This document shows positions 17,326 through 27,076 of a DNA stretch of 64,000 nucleotides, piece after piece; within the stretch, counting starts at the first letter, position 1, and each line of letters starts with the position of its first letter. The DNA is from Candidatus Scotarchaeum otlingeri. Lineage in GTDB: Archaea; Thermoproteota; Nitrososphaeria; Geothermarchaeales; JDFR-13. Location of the stretch: positions 984,599 through 1,048,598 of the forward strand of contig MTMA02000006.1 in assembly GCA_002011075.2 (NCBI GenBank), read 5' to 3'. The notes beneath the pieces are model-generated. The model had not been told where the DNA came from. It did no database searches and worked only from the letters and a program-made list of their open reading frames with translations. The position numbers and the translations under genes are program-made.

Positions 17326-18741
17326 ATGTATGAGTATTTTCTAGACGAATGGGAGGACTACGGTCCACTTGCGATGGAGGAAGTGAGAAGATACCTCAAT
17401 AGAACAAAGAGGTCGAGAGAACTGCATCATAAGATAACCGATTATATACCCTATGGAGTAAACAGCAATACCAGATACTATCATCCATACCCCATATACT
17501 TTACCAAAGCCAGCGGCACAAGAATCTGGGATGTAGATGAAAATGAATATATAGATTTCAACATGGGATATGGTACCCTAATGGTTGGCCATGCTAATCC
17601 GATACTTGTAGAGGAACTTAAGAATCAGCTTGAGAACGGTATGTTATATACTTATCCATATGACCTACTCGAGGAGCTAGCGGATATCATACCAGAACAG
17701 TTCGATATCGATATGTTCAGGTTCTCCAATAGCGGGAGCGAAGCCGTAATGTTTGCAATAAGATTGGCTAGGGCATTCACAGGAAGGGATAAAATCGTTA
17801 AGCTCGAAGGAAGCTACCACGGAACCTATGACTATATGTTGGTCAGCACATTCCCATCATGGGGTTTAATGGGTCCGAGGAGGTTCCCCTTAAGCGTTGT
17901 AGAGTCCCTAGGAGTACCAGACCTAGTTGAAGACTACACCATCATAGTGCCCTTCAACAATGTAGAGGCTCTAAAAATGGTTCTAGAGGAGGAGGCGGAT
18001 GAAATAGCGGCCTTCATCATCGAGCCGGTAATGATGAACTGTGGAATAATACCGCCTAAGAATAATTATCTAAGAAATGTAAAGAAGCTCTCCAGGGAAT
18101 ACGACATTCTGTTAATCTTTGATGAGGTGAAGACAGCTATGAGAGCACATCCAGGCACAGCAGCACAATTATTCGGGGTAGAACCGGATTTGATAACGAT
18201 GGCCAAAGCCATAGGTGGAGGGGCCTCAATATCTCTGTTAGGCGGGGATGAAGACATTATGAGTCTAATAGCTCCTGGAGAGAGGCCTGCTAGGCCTTCA
18301 GTGATGCATGCAGGTACATATAATGCCAACCCCTTTGCTCTAAGATCATTATATGTCACTTTGACAGAGATACTTACCGAGGATGCTTATCCTAAGATGC
18401 TTAAGCTTAATAAGATGCTTAAGAAAGGATACCAAGAAATATTTAATGAATTCGGCATAAACGCATATATCGAGACATTCGGCGTAAGCGGCACGATAAT
18501 ATTCAGCAAGAGGAAGGTATATGACTTCAGAAGCTACCTAAAAACGAATATGGATCTATGGCATCCATATTACATATCTATGTTAAACAGGGGCATCATA
18601 CCTATGGCCACCGGTCCAGAGGAAATGTGGACGATATCCGTACAACATACCGAGGAGGATATAATTCAGCATCTAGAAGTCGCTAGAGAGAGTGCAAGGG
18701 CCATTACTGAGACCCATAGATTTATCAAAGAAAACTGGTAA
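17326..18741 (+). CDS. Class III aminotransferase, glutamate-1-semialdehyde aminomutase-like
   Basis: A PLP enzyme of fold type I, class III. The GSA-like features are N-S-G-S-E-A near residue 135, GSYHG at 162-166, D266-E267 in LIFDEVKT, and PLP lysine K294 in MAKAIGGG. It is somewhat longer (471 aa) than ordinary HemL (about 430) with an extended N-terminus, and substrate-specific positions cannot be judged by eye. It could be true HemL or a paralogue acting on another amino acid. A strong TATA box and short leader precede it. Confidence 0.82.
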   Translation: MYEYFLDEWEDYGPLAMEEVRRYLNRTKRSRELHHKITDYIPYGVNSNTRYYHPYPIYFTKASGTRIWDVDENEYIDFNMGYGTLMVGHANPILVEELKNQLENGMLYTYPYDLLEELADIIPEQFDIDMFRFSNSGSEAVMFAIRLARAFTGRDKIVKLEGSYHGTYDYMLVSTFPSWGLMGPRRFPLSVVESLGVPDLVEDYTIIVPFNNVEALKMVLEEEADEIAAFIIEPVMMNCGIIPPKNNYLRNVKKLSREYDILLIFDEVKTAMRAHPGTAAQLFGVEPDLITMAKAIGGGASISLLGGDEDIMSLIAPGERPARPSVMHAGTYNANPFALRSLYVTLTEILTEDAYPKMLKLNKMLKKGYQEIFNEFGINAYIETFGVSGTIIFSKRKVYDFRSYLKTNMDLWHPYYISMLNRGIIPMATGPEEMWTISVQHTEEDIIQHLEVARESARAITETHRFIKENW

Positions 18742-18771
18742 AAACAGGGTGGATAAATTAAAAATATAGGG

Positions 18772-20646
18772 TCAGGATAACGCTATACCCATAGATTTTA
18801 GATACTCAGCCTCTTCTCCTAATCCGAGTCTAGAGAGAGTATCCGATGTAGGTATGCCATTGGAATCCCATCCCCTCAATTCATAGTACCAATCCAGCAG
18901 CTTATTGAAGTTGTTTCTATCGAGCTTTCTACCTTTATATGGCCCTACCGTCAAAGGCTCCTCGAACCATCTAGCAGGGGGCATATCATATATTCTACTC
19001 CACGAACCATATTCCCTTACCCAGAATAATCTAATTAATGCGTAAAGCCTATCTGCAACTTCATATAGATCGTCAATAGAGAATTTCTTACCGGTTATGA
19101 CCTCAATATACTTTGGATACCATTCTATATCAAAGCCGAGCTCAATCCATGGGAACCTGCATACCACGGTCGTCTCGAATATTCCTCCCCTTATACGCTG
19201 GATATCGATTATCTTCTTGACCTTTTCAATCGAAATATTATCGATGCCCATCCCTATATCCATAGTAATGAACCATGCATCCTTATGGTGTGCACCTATA
19301 GGTGATGTGGCAAAGGAGAGGGCCATTCCGTAGGCTATGTGGCAATCATAAGCCGAAATCTCAAGGCCCTTCACATGCATTGCATACCTATTGGCTTCGC
19401 CACCCAGTTTGGCGGCCATATACCGAGTGCCCATAGCCATAGCACTTCCAAATCCCTTCCTCTCTATAATTAGATCTATTAATTCCATAGCTGAACTAGG
19501 GTCTCCCCAGTCAGGCTCTATCCCATCAAGATCCCTCGAATTAACCAGTCCATTCTTATAAGCTTCTATTGTATAAGCGATTACCGAACCTGATGATATC
19601 GTGTCCATCCCGAGGTCATCAACTTTACGTATCAGAGCAATAATACAGTTCATATCATCAATTCCAAGGTTCGGTCCATACATCCCTACATTCTCATAGT
19701 CCAGCTCAGCTCTCGTCCCCCTGTAGTCGCCCTCCAAAGCCTCACCTACATTACCACATACCATGTTGCAGTTTGGACATCCCTTCTGTGCTACTTTATA
19801 GACCTCAGCCATAACCTTACCTGTTATCCGCTCTGCACCCTCGAAAACACCTTCACGGAAATTAAATGTAGGCAGGACACTATGTTCTTGACACCACTCT
19901 AGAATCATCATAGTTCCTTCTTTCATCCAATGGTTATACAGCTCCATCCCTCTAATAACCTTGTATCCCTCAGCCCCCAATTCACGAGTCTTTTCTGGGT
20001 CGAATACAGGTATCTCACCCGTCCCCTGAAAAACCACAGCTTTTAGATTTTTGCTTCCCATTAATGCACCCATCCCAGGCCGTCCACCCGCCCTATCCTT
20101 CTCAGACATGACTACTGCATATCTAATTAGGTTTTCGCCTGCTGCTCCTATCGTAAGTATACCAGCCGCCTTACCATATTTCGATGTCAATTCATCGTGG
20201 ATACTGGATACATCTATCCCCCAATAGTCCCTTGCATCCTTGATCTCAACCTTATCTCCAGATACATATATATAAACCGGCTTTTCCGCTTTCCCCTTGA
20301 TTATCACTGCATCGTATCCATCCTTCTTCATATTAACAGCCGCTCTCGAACCAATGTTACCGTCTCCATATCCCCCCGTCAATGGAGACTTACCTGCTAT
20401 GACCAATTTACCGCTGTTGGGCAACGGTATCCCTGTTAATGGACCTACAGCGAATATCAAGAGATTATCAGGTGAAAGGGGGTCAATACCCCGTCTAAGA
20501 TGATCCCACAATATCTTAATTGCATACCCTCGTCCCCCGAAGTAATTGGTCATCAACGACTTATCATATTCCTCTATCACATGTTTATTACGAGAGAGAT
20601 CTATCCATAAGAACTTTCCTGTCCAGCCACCCAAGAAAATCACCAT
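18772..20646 (-). CDS. Aldehyde:ferredoxin oxidoreductase (tungstopterin)
   Basis: A tungsten- or molybdenum-bis-pterin enzyme that oxidises aldehydes to acids with ferredoxin. Motifs (numbered from a possible TTG at 20697) are G-G-R-G near residue 54, AGKSPLTGG near 101, RAGGRPGMGA near 202 and the cluster cysteines C307, C310, C314 (CPNCNMVC), with a distal Cys in the C-terminal third (VVCRFPW). I chose the ATG at 20646, where homology begins (FLGGWTGK). A 17-residue extension is possible. Its cofactor pathway may use the moaE and MobA-like genes in this window. Confidence 0.92.
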   Translation of the reverse strand: MVIFLGGWTGKFLWIDLSRNKHVIEEYDKSLMTNYFGGRGYAIKILWDHLRRGIDPLSPDNLLIFAVGPLTGIPLPNSGKLVIAGKSPLTGGYGDGNIGSRAAVNMKKDGYDAVIIKGKAEKPVYIYVSGDKVEIKDARDYWGIDVSSIHDELTSKYGKAAGILTIGAAGENLIRYAVVMSEKDRAGGRPGMGALMGSKNLKAVVFQGTGEIPVFDPEKTRELGAEGYKVIRGMELYNHWMKEGTMMILEWCQEHSVLPTFNFREGVFEGAERITGKVMAEVYKVAQKGCPNCNMVCGNVGEALEGDYRGTRAELDYENVGMYGPNLGIDDMNCIIALIRKVDDLGMDTISSGSVIAYTIEAYKNGLVNSRDLDGIEPDWGDPSSAMELIDLIIERKGFGSAMAMGTRYMAAKLGGEANRYAMHVKGLEISAYDCHIAYGMALSFATSPIGAHHKDAWFITMDIGMGIDNISIEKVKKIIDIQRIRGGIFETTVVCRFPWIELGFDIEWYPKYIEVITGKKFSIDDLYEVADRLYALIRLFWVREYGSWSRIYDMPPARWFEEPLTVGPYKGRKLDRNNFNKLLDWYYELRGWDSNGIPTSDTLSRLGLGEEAEYLKSMGIALS

Positions 20647-20752
20647 ATAGAAAGATGGGTACACCGTTTTAAAAGATAAAATATAGCGGCTTGACACAAC
20701 TTAAATAATTCCTGAATAAATGGGGTTTGTAAAAGAAATGCTCCATAACTAG

Positions 20753-21655
20753 TTATCTAGCTTCCTTCCAAGAGAAATAACCCATTAATCCCTTCACATT
20801 AACAAGAACCTCCTCCCTGCCAAACCCCCTCGCCTTGAAATATTCATCAAAGAGCCTTGCATCTTCATCTCTCTCCAATAAATATCTATATGCAGAGATA
20901 ATGTCCATCGACCTTGTATATGCTTCCCTTAGAATATCAGCCCAACGCATCCATTTCTCTATAGCCTTCTTAACCGCATCCCTACCAGGCCTATACTCAC
21001 CGAAGTGGGTAAATAATACCCTCTCAGGATTTAATGAGAGCAATTTCTTTAGAGAGGATATGGCCAATTCGTAGTTATGAGGCGGAGGGGTATTAGGCAT
21101 AATCCTATTAAGATAATATAATCCCGCTGCATCACCTGTAAACAACACCCTATTCTCAATTAGAAATGGAGTTATATGGTGGGATGCATGCCCCGGCGTA
21201 TACACAAATAATAATGAGTCCTCCCCCAAATCGAGGTGAGAACCATCATCGACCTTGACCATACGCTTTGTCGGAATAGGTGTTGGAGAACCATATTTTT
21301 CAGCGAGGTCCCCTAGTACTTCTCTACTACTCTTCCATAGTTTAGAAGGGTCGTGGAGATGGGGATATCCACGGGGATGCAGATATAGATAGGCATCATC
21401 CATCATCTTTAATACATCGCCGGCTGCACCTGCATGATCAAGATGTATATGGGTAACGACGACTATATCGATCTCTTTAGGTCTGTATCCTATTTCTTTC
21501 ACCTTTTCTATGAGCGTATCTAATGTTGCCCTTGGACCTGTCTCTATCAATGCTATTTTCCTATCTGTGGCTATAAGGTAGCTGGCTACAACCTTCTCTC
21601 GACCCATAAATTGGAGGTCGATAGTAAATATCTCCATCTCCAAATCACTATACAT
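20753..21655 (-). CDS. Metallo-beta-lactamase-fold hydrolase
   Basis: A cytosolic MBL-fold hydrolase with the dinuclear metal motif T-H-I-H-L-D-H-A-G (HxHxDH) near residue 68, then single metal ligands in TPGHASHH near 155 and TGDAAG near 173, and FTHFGE near 215. The C-terminal helical region resembles glyoxalase II-like proteins. Substrate is unknown. It follows the AOR gene on the same strand with a gap of about 100 bp. Confidence 0.85.
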   Translation of the reverse strand: MYSDLEMEIFTIDLQFMGREKVVASYLIATDRKIALIETGPRATLDTLIEKVKEIGYRPKEIDIVVVTHIHLDHAGAAGDVLKMMDDAYLYLHPRGYPHLHDPSKLWKSSREVLGDLAEKYGSPTPIPTKRMVKVDDGSHLDLGEDSLLFVYTPGHASHHITPFLIENRVLFTGDAAGLYYLNRIMPNTPPPHNYELAISSLKKLLSLNPERVLFTHFGEYRPGRDAVKKAIEKWMRWADILREAYTRSMDIISAYRYLLERDEDARLFDEYFKARGFGREEVLVNVKGLMGYFSWKEAR

Positions 21656-21694
21656 AATAACTATAATAGTGAAATAAAATCTTGGGGGAAGTAG

Positions 21695-22501
21695 ATGAGT
21701 AGTAAGGATTGGCTTAGAAGATATATAGAGGGGCTAAGCATAGATGAAGCCGAAGAACTGGCTGAAATTATAGATCTACTGGAGATGGATCCGGGGATAC
21801 TCTACCACGAATTATCGAAATATAAGACGAAGTGGCGTGTCTTAAAGCCAAGGTGGAGCAGGATGTCTAGACCCAGCCTCCTCAAAGAGGTTGAGGGTGA
21901 AGTCACAAAATTACCGGAGCCCAATACCATCAAAATTAGTATAGATGATGTACTTAGACAGAGAAGGTCAATAAGGGATTATCGCCCAACACCCATCACA
22001 CTTAAAGAACTCTCGACTTTACTATATTATTCCGCTGGGATAAAGGGATATGACTGGGGATATCCAAAAAGAATGTTTCCCTCGGCGGGGGCTCTTCAAC
22101 CCCTAGAGATCTATGTACATGCTAATATGATTGAGGACCTTGAGAAAGGTATATATCACTACCAACCAAAGAAACACATACTAGTTTCATATAAAAAAGG
22201 AGACTTCGCACGTGAATTATACCTATATTCTCTTCAACAAGAACATGTATATGAGGCAGCCGCCAACTTACTTATAACTGTTGTTTATAGCAGGACTTAC
22301 TCTAAATATGGCTATAGAGCCTATAGATATATCAACCTAGACCTAGGTCATCTAGGACAAAATATTTATCTAGTGGCTACGGCGCTCGGCTTAGGTACTT
22401 GTGCAGTTGGAGCTTTCGAAGACGACCCTATAAATAGGTTGTTAAATATAGATGGAAGAGAAGAATTTATAGGAATGATATATCCCATAGGCAAAATATA
22501 G
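21695..22501 (+). CDS. SagB-type nitroreductase-family dehydrogenase
   Basis: An FMN-dependent nitroreductase fold with RQRRSIRDYRPTPIT (FMN phosphate-binding arginines) near residue 88, SAGALQPLEIY near 135 and the C-terminal GLGTCAVGAFEDD, typical of SagB/ThcOx-like oxidoreductases. An N-terminal helical extension of about 80 residues precedes the domain. No YcaO or peptide-precursor gene is near, so a RiPP role is not supported. Confidence 0.82.
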   Translation: MSSKDWLRRYIEGLSIDEAEELAEIIDLLEMDPGILYHELSKYKTKWRVLKPRWSRMSRPSLLKEVEGEVTKLPEPNTIKISIDDVLRQRRSIRDYRPTPITLKELSTLLYYSAGIKGYDWGYPKRMFPSAGALQPLEIYVHANMIEDLEKGIYHYQPKKHILVSYKKGDFARELYLYSLQQEHVYEAAANLLITVVYSRTYSKYGYRAYRYINLDLGHLGQNIYLVATALGLGTCAVGAFEDDPINRLLNIDGREEFIGMIYPIGKI

Positions 22502-22626
22502 ATATCCGCCATCCATAGACTATTATCTATAAATATAAATTTATTATAATTATTGTTAGACTATTAGCATAATTTAAAGCATCCTAATAAAAAAATTTAA
22601 AAAAAATCTACAATTAAATTATTGAA

Positions 22627-23253
22627 ATGCAGATAATAAGAACAATCAAGATATCCCTAATATTGATAGCTATCATATCATTCAGCCTCTACATGGCTTA
22701 TTATTATCTACCGTCAACCACTTCAGAAGATATCATAATAAATTCTAGTCAACAAGGAATTGAATCCGGCAAAGCAACTGGTAAAAATATTGTTCATCTA
22801 GAAGCGGAGGACTACTTTAAATTAGGAATGATTTATGGATATATAAAGGTAAATAGCAACTGGAGCGATAGCCTAACACCCAATGGCCCACGTTATCATA
22901 TTAGATTCGAGCTAACATATATAGGCTCACCCGAAGCCCCAGAAACACTTGAACTGATATTCGGCTCAGAGAGAGGTGTACATAAATATATACCGATATC
23001 TGATGTAGACCCGGATCTACCTGGAATTGTTATATTGATTAATAAGACATATCTGGATCTAAATGCATTTACGACATATATACCTAGTCAAATAACCATA
23101 GAGAAAAATCAAAGTGTTGTCATAATAGCTCTCATAGACATCCCTGAAGAGCTATGGCAAAAAGTAACAGTTAAAGCTCCATTGATACCGCTAAACATGA
23201 TTATTATTGGTGAAGAAAGTCTGGAGAAACCAATTATACAGACAACTGGTTAG
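22627..23253 (+). CDS. Hypothetical membrane-anchored extracellular protein
   Basis: A single hydrophobic segment at residues 8-29 is followed by a hydrophilic domain with many N-glycosylation-type Asn-X-Ser/Thr sites and beta-rich sequence. This suggests an N-terminally anchored protein facing outside. There is no lipobox. I recognise no family. It stands alone, behind an AT-rich promoter region. Confidence 0.6.
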   Translation: MQIIRTIKISLILIAIISFSLYMAYYYLPSTTSEDIIINSSQQGIESGKATGKNIVHLEAEDYFKLGMIYGYIKVNSNWSDSLTPNGPRYHIRFELTYIGSPEAPETLELIFGSERGVHKYIPISDVDPDLPGIVILINKTYLDLNAFTTYIPSQITIEKNQSVVIIALIDIPEELWQKVTVKAPLIPLNMIIIGEESLEKPIIQTTG

Positions 23254-23402
23254 CTATATATTCTATAGCCATGTAGCTTTAGAGGATAATTAATACTGGA
23301 AATAAAGAGTGGTGTATATTCTCTTGTATATTACTGCTCACTTATGTCCAAACTACTTATATTATCTGTAAATGTAAATTGGTATTAGGGGTGAATCTAT
23401 TA

Positions 23403-23759
23403 ATGGAAGAGGAAAAAAAGGAGTTGGAGAACCTTAGAGAGAAGATTAGGGAGAAGATTGAGAAGTCGATAGATATGAAGGTTAAGCATAAAACAAGTGA
23501 TGTCGAAGAATTATCCGCTGTCTTAGGCGCTATTAGGGAGTCTGTGCCTCCGCTCATTGAAGGAATACTAAAGCCGTTACAGGACTTCTTAGACTCATAT
23601 TTCTCTCCGGAAACAGTGAAGAAACGTGCAGAGGCATTAGCGGAAGCATATAAAACGCTTGTAAATGCGGGGATACCTGAGGATAAGGCTCTCGAATTAG
23701 CGAGTAAGCAGATAATAGATATAGATAATCTTATCGAAAAGATATTGAAGCAATTATAA
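23403..23759 (+). CDS. Hypothetical helical protein, first gene of an uncharacterised operon
   Basis: About 118 residues, strongly charged and predicted all-helical. A Lys/Glu coiled segment at 1-30 is followed by an amphipathic region with PPLIEGILKPLQDFLDSYF. ATG 23403 is preceded by GGGGTGA and is preferred to an in-frame TTG at 23379. The next two genes follow within 16 bp and 0 bp, so they form a transcription unit. Function is unknown. Confidence 0.6.
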   Translation: MEEEKKELENLREKIREKIEKSIDMKVKHKTSDVEELSAVLGAIRESVPPLIEGILKPLQDFLDSYFSPETVKKRAEALAEAYKTLVNAGIPEDKALELASKQIIDIDNLIEKILKQL

Positions 23760-23774
23760 AGCCTAAGTGATTAT

Positions 23775-24014
23775 ATGTGTAGCTCAGTACCCAAGTCCCT
23801 CTGGAATTTATTATGGATACCTCCTCTTGCAGTTTATGTCATAATAAGGTTTACCTATTTCTACATCAATTTTAAATGGAAACTTTATAGAGCTAGGAGA
23901 ATATGTAGGAAAACTCTCGAGAGACACGGTATCAAGCATGAATACCTCGATGAATTAACTAGGAGATTGGCTCCGTCGATCTCTTTCAGGACATTACTCA
24001 CTAAGTTTAGGTGA
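23775..24014 (+). CDS. Hypothetical small membrane-associated protein
   Basis: 79 residues with one hydrophobic stretch (about 9-32) followed by a very basic tail rich in Arg and Lys. It may be a membrane anchor. It is the middle gene of the three-gene operon. I recognise no family. Confidence 0.55.
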   Translation: MCSSVPKSLWNLLWIPPLAVYVIIRFTYFYINFKWKLYRARRICRKTLERHGIKHEYLDELTRRLAPSISFRTLLTKFR

Positions 24015-24023
24015 GTGATATTT

Positions 24024-24458
24024 ATGAGTGAAGAGGAGTACGAGACCCTCCTTGATATTAAGCTTAAGCTCGATGAAGCTGTTAAGCTAATCGATATTGC
24101 AAGTGAAGAAGTTAAAGAAGGAGTTCCTATCGAGGTTTACCATAAGATTCTGAAGGCAGTTGGAAGTCTATTAAAGATATATTATAGAATTATAGATGAG
24201 AGTCTAAGTAGAAATAAGCTTTTCCGGCTATTACAGGGGGACGAGATCTCAATGTATATAATTAGGGTGCTTAGTAGATCTGACGGCCTAAATATATCTC
24301 AGATAACCCGGGGAGTGAAGAGGCTTAGGGGAAGAGCTAGTAGGAGGATCATCGCTCAACGGTTAAATAAACTTGTATCTATGGGTATTATAAATGAGGT
24401 TATAGAATCAAAGGAGAAACTATATTTTCTTAATTTCGATTTTATATCTAAGCTCTAG
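24024..24458 (+). CDS. Winged-helix-like DNA-binding protein (putative)
   Basis: The C-terminal half (about residues 80-140) reads like a winged helix: Y-I-I-R-V-L-S-R-S-D-G-L-N-I-S-Q-I, a basic recognition helix rich in Arg, then L-V-S-M-G-I-I-N-E-V wing strands. The N-terminal half is a charged helix pair. ATG 24024 with AGGTGA nine bases upstream is chosen. That SD overlaps the stop of the preceding gene. It may regulate its own operon. Confidence 0.55.
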   Translation: MSEEEYETLLDIKLKLDEAVKLIDIASEEVKEGVPIEVYHKILKAVGSLLKIYYRIIDESLSRNKLFRLLQGDEISMYIIRVLSRSDGLNISQITRGVKRLRGRASRRIIAQRLNKLVSMGIINEVIESKEKLYFLNFDFISKL

Positions 24459-24513
24459 GAGGCTTAATTTAGTAGCTATATAAATCCCCTTAAAATATGG
24501 AATCGGAATATTA

Positions 24514-25410
24514 GTGTTTTATAGGGATGAGGTTATGACCAGCATATTTAGGCATATCGAGAGCCTAGGGTTCAGTGATATCGGAAGATTAATCAATGAA
24601 TCCCACATGATATTTGCTGAAGAGTGGAGGGGAGGACTAATCGAGGATATAACTGGTAATCAGGCTCTAATTATCGGTGATATCCACGGAGATTATAGAA
24701 CCCTAAAAAATATCCTCACTAGAAATAGGTATATTGACTTTCTTGAGGAGAATAATAAGATTATTTTTTTGGGCGATATTATCGATAGAGGTCCACAGCA
24801 AATAGAGTCTATTAATCTGATTCTATATCTCAAGACACTATATAAGGATAATATTATACTAATAAGGGGTAATCATGAACCCCCGCCTTACCTCCCCACT
24901 TTTCCCCATGATTTTCCCTATAGACTGATCTCCAAATTTGGTCAAAAAGGGGGAGAATTATATCAACAGTACTTCAGGTTATTTCAGGTATTACCCCATG
25001 CTGCCACGACATCCAATAAACTCTTCCTAGTCCATGGAGGGATACCGCCATCAAACATCGATATTAATGATCTAAAGAATCCAGATAGAAATCTTATGGA
25101 ATATCTATTGTGGAGCGACCCCTTTGAAGGTACAGGATCTCTTCCCTCCATGAGGGGGGCGGGCCATAGGTATGGCAGGGACATCACAATTAAGTTTCTA
25201 GAGAAGAACGGTTTATCTATGATAATTAGGGGGCACGAACCATGTGAAGGCTACAAATTTAACCATGGAAATAGAGTCTTGACCCTATTCAGTAGAGTGG
25301 GAGAACCATACTTCAACTCGACAGCCGGATACCTCCTTATCCCGCTAGATGAGGATTTAGAGATAGACCTCGTACTAGATAATATAGGATTATTATCTAT
25401 AGAGGAATAG
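24514..25410 (+). CDS. PPP-family serine/threonine protein phosphatase
   Basis: A protein phosphatase of the PP1/PP2A type. All metal-site signatures are present: GDIHGDY near residue 53, GDIIDRG near 88, RGNHE near 119, HGGI near 171 and RGHEP near 238. It starts at GTG 24514, or possibly ATG 24535. A TATA box at 24477-24487 places transcription start close to the GTG, so a leaderless mRNA is likely. It probably dephosphorylates cytosolic proteins. Confidence 0.92.
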   Translation: MFYRDEVMTSIFRHIESLGFSDIGRLINESHMIFAEEWRGGLIEDITGNQALIIGDIHGDYRTLKNILTRNRYIDFLEENNKIIFLGDIIDRGPQQIESINLILYLKTLYKDNIILIRGNHEPPPYLPTFPHDFPYRLISKFGQKGGELYQQYFRLFQVLPHAATTSNKLFLVHGGIPPSNIDINDLKNPDRNLMEYLLWSDPFEGTGSLPSMRGAGHRYGRDITIKFLEKNGLSMIIRGHEPCEGYKFNHGNRVLTLFSRVGEPYFNSTAGYLLIPLDEDLEIDLVLDNIGLLSIEE

Positions 25411-26046
25411 TTATTTGAGGATTTTCCCTGTTTCTAAATACCATAGGTATAGATCTAGTTCAGCGAGGCTAATCCCTATATCTTCGGCGAGCCTCGATAA
25501 TTCTTCTTCTAATTCTAGATATTTTTTTGTAGTGATAGTCCGGGGTCTACGGGCTATATTGTATTTCGATATTATATTTAATATATGGAAATCTATTATG
25601 GCTATATCTTTATAGCCTATATTCCTCATGAAATGACTGGCCTCTTTATATCCTAATCCCTTGATATTCCTTGCAAGCCACTCCCTGAGTGACTTAGAAT
25701 CTTCACTCGAATGTATCATCCTATGAAGCTCATGGATATGTTTCCTAGCCTCCACTATGTATCTGGCTCTTGTATTCGGGTATCTGTAGCCTAGTAACCT
25801 TAATTCTCGAGATAGTCTCTCTTGATCGTAGGTGATAAAGCCTTCATCAATTGCATCCTGAATCTTTATAGCACGTTCAGCATTATAGTTTGCAGTTAAT
25901 ATGCAGAAGCATAATTCAATAAATATTCTTTCGATACTTCCCTTTCCATTCTCTTCAAACATCCTTATTCTATCCTTAACAAGGCTGGATACAGGGCTAT
26001 CAATAATATCAAGTAAGAGTTTTGTAAGAATCTTTCTATCCGACAT
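25411..26046 (-). CDS. 8-oxoguanine DNA glycosylase/AP lyase, type 2 Ogg
   Basis: It excises 8-oxoguanine and cleaves the abasic site. The helix-hairpin-helix core reads I-K-G-L-G-Y-K-E-A-S-H-F near residue 128, with the lysine nucleophile, followed by D-I-A-I-I-D-F-H-I-L, which supplies the catalytic Asp. The length of 211 aa matches the archaeal Ogg2 family. It is the last gene of a run with macrodomain and SfsA genes. Confidence 0.9.
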   Translation of the reverse strand: MSDRKILTKLLLDIIDSPVSSLVKDRIRMFEENGKGSIERIFIELCFCILTANYNAERAIKIQDAIDEGFITYDQERLSRELRLLGYRYPNTRARYIVEARKHIHELHRMIHSSEDSKSLREWLARNIKGLGYKEASHFMRNIGYKDIAIIDFHILNIISKYNIARRPRTITTKKYLELEEELSRLAEDIGISLAELDLYLWYLETGKILK

Positions 26047-26057
26047 AACTACATACC

Positions 26058-26333
26058 CTAGAGAAGCTTTTTCAGTCTAAACTTTACAACAGCTCCTTCT
26101 TCTATCTCACTAACATCATATATTTCTGATTCCAATCCATAATCTAATAAGATATATATCAGGTCCTCGAAATAGTCGTAGAACCCACATGTATGACAAT
26201 AATAACCTGTAAACTTAATAATAAAATCTTCTTCTGAAACTGATATTAAGGTGGCATTCGCTTCAGGAGACCTATAGCGATTATATTCGTCGATCGCCAA
26301 CCTAATGATATCACCACATTTTTGACTACTCAC
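26058..26333 (-). CDS. Hypothetical CxxC protein (91 aa)
   Basis: A small acidic protein with a single CHTC pair flanked by aromatic residues (YYCHTCGFYDYFED). One CxxC would bind a metal only as a dimer or with other ligands. It is spaced 11 bp from the Ogg gene and 12 bp from sfsA on the same strand. I recognise no family. Confidence 0.55.
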   Translation of the reverse strand: MSSQKCGDIIRLAIDEYNRYRSPEANATLISVSEEDFIIKFTGYYCHTCGFYDYFEDLIYILLDYGLESEIYDVSEIEEGAVVKFRLKKLL

Positions 26334-26345
26334 CGCCTAATCACC

Positions 26346-27056
26346 CTATTCGAGAGTTACATATAGATCCGGATTATCCAGATATATATGGTTGTCAATC
26401 GGGTTATAAAAAATGCTTATAGATTTCAGTATCACCCCAGCGTCATAGGCATCCTTCAATAATCTGGCTATTACCTCATCACCCACTACATTTGGTCTAA
26501 ATGCCGATACATATGGAACTGCAGCTATGAATAGTATCAGGGCCTTACCCCCCTTCTTCGAATAATCCATAAGTTCCATAATGTGTTTCCTACCCCTGAG
26601 AGACTGGCAATCAGGATACATCGCGTAATCTCCATCTTTTAATGCAGCACTCTTTACCTCCACCAATATTTCATTACCATTATGGGATAGGAGATAATCT
26701 ATTAATGAATTACCTAGCCTTACATTTCTCTTTAGCACCCTATAATTTCTTATCCAGGGGATAAGGTTCATCTCTATGGCCTTCTCAAAAACCTTCATCT
26801 GAAGCCTTGTATCAATTATAGCTGCTAATCCACCGAGCTTTACACCGAATAATCTATACCTAGTTTTGTAGTCTACTGGGTTCTTGACACAATATCCCTT
26901 CCGCCCCTCAATAAGTAGTTCTGCCAATCGTCCGGTATTATTTATGTAGCCTCTATAGAGCACCCCATCTACTTCGATATTCACCACGAATCTATTTAGT
27001 CTAGAGAATATAATACAATCCTCAGCATTATCCACTTTTAGAACTTTGTGAGGCAT
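26346..27056 (-). CDS. sfsA: SfsA family protein
   Basis: A homologue of the sugar fermentation stimulation protein, a predicted DNA-binding protein. Features are an N-terminal OB-like region (R-F-V-V-N-I-E-V-D-G) and a central nuclease-like block, NSLIDYLL then ILVEVKSAAL and A-M-Y-P-D, with R-G-R-K-H near 185. The Asp, Glu and Lys of that block are arranged as in PD-(D/E)XK folds. Role in the cell is unproven. It lies between a macrodomain gene and Ogg. Confidence 0.88.
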   Translation of the reverse strand: MPHKVLKVDNAEDCIIFSRLNRFVVNIEVDGVLYRGYINNTGRLAELLIEGRKGYCVKNPVDYKTRYRLFGVKLGGLAAIIDTRLQMKVFEKAIEMNLIPWIRNYRVLKRNVRLGNSLIDYLLSHNGNEILVEVKSAALKDGDYAMYPDCQSLRGRKHIMELMDYSKKGGKALILFIAAVPYVSAFRPNVVGDEVIARLLKDAYDAGVILKSISIFYNPIDNHIYLDNPDLYVTLE

Positions 27057-27076
27057 AATCCATCAACCGGATATAG

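Noticed and set aside
21695-22501. RiPP (thiazole/oxazole peptide) cluster around the SagB-like gene
   Set aside because: No YcaO, precursor peptide or leader peptidase lies near. The SagB-type dehydrogenase occurs alone.
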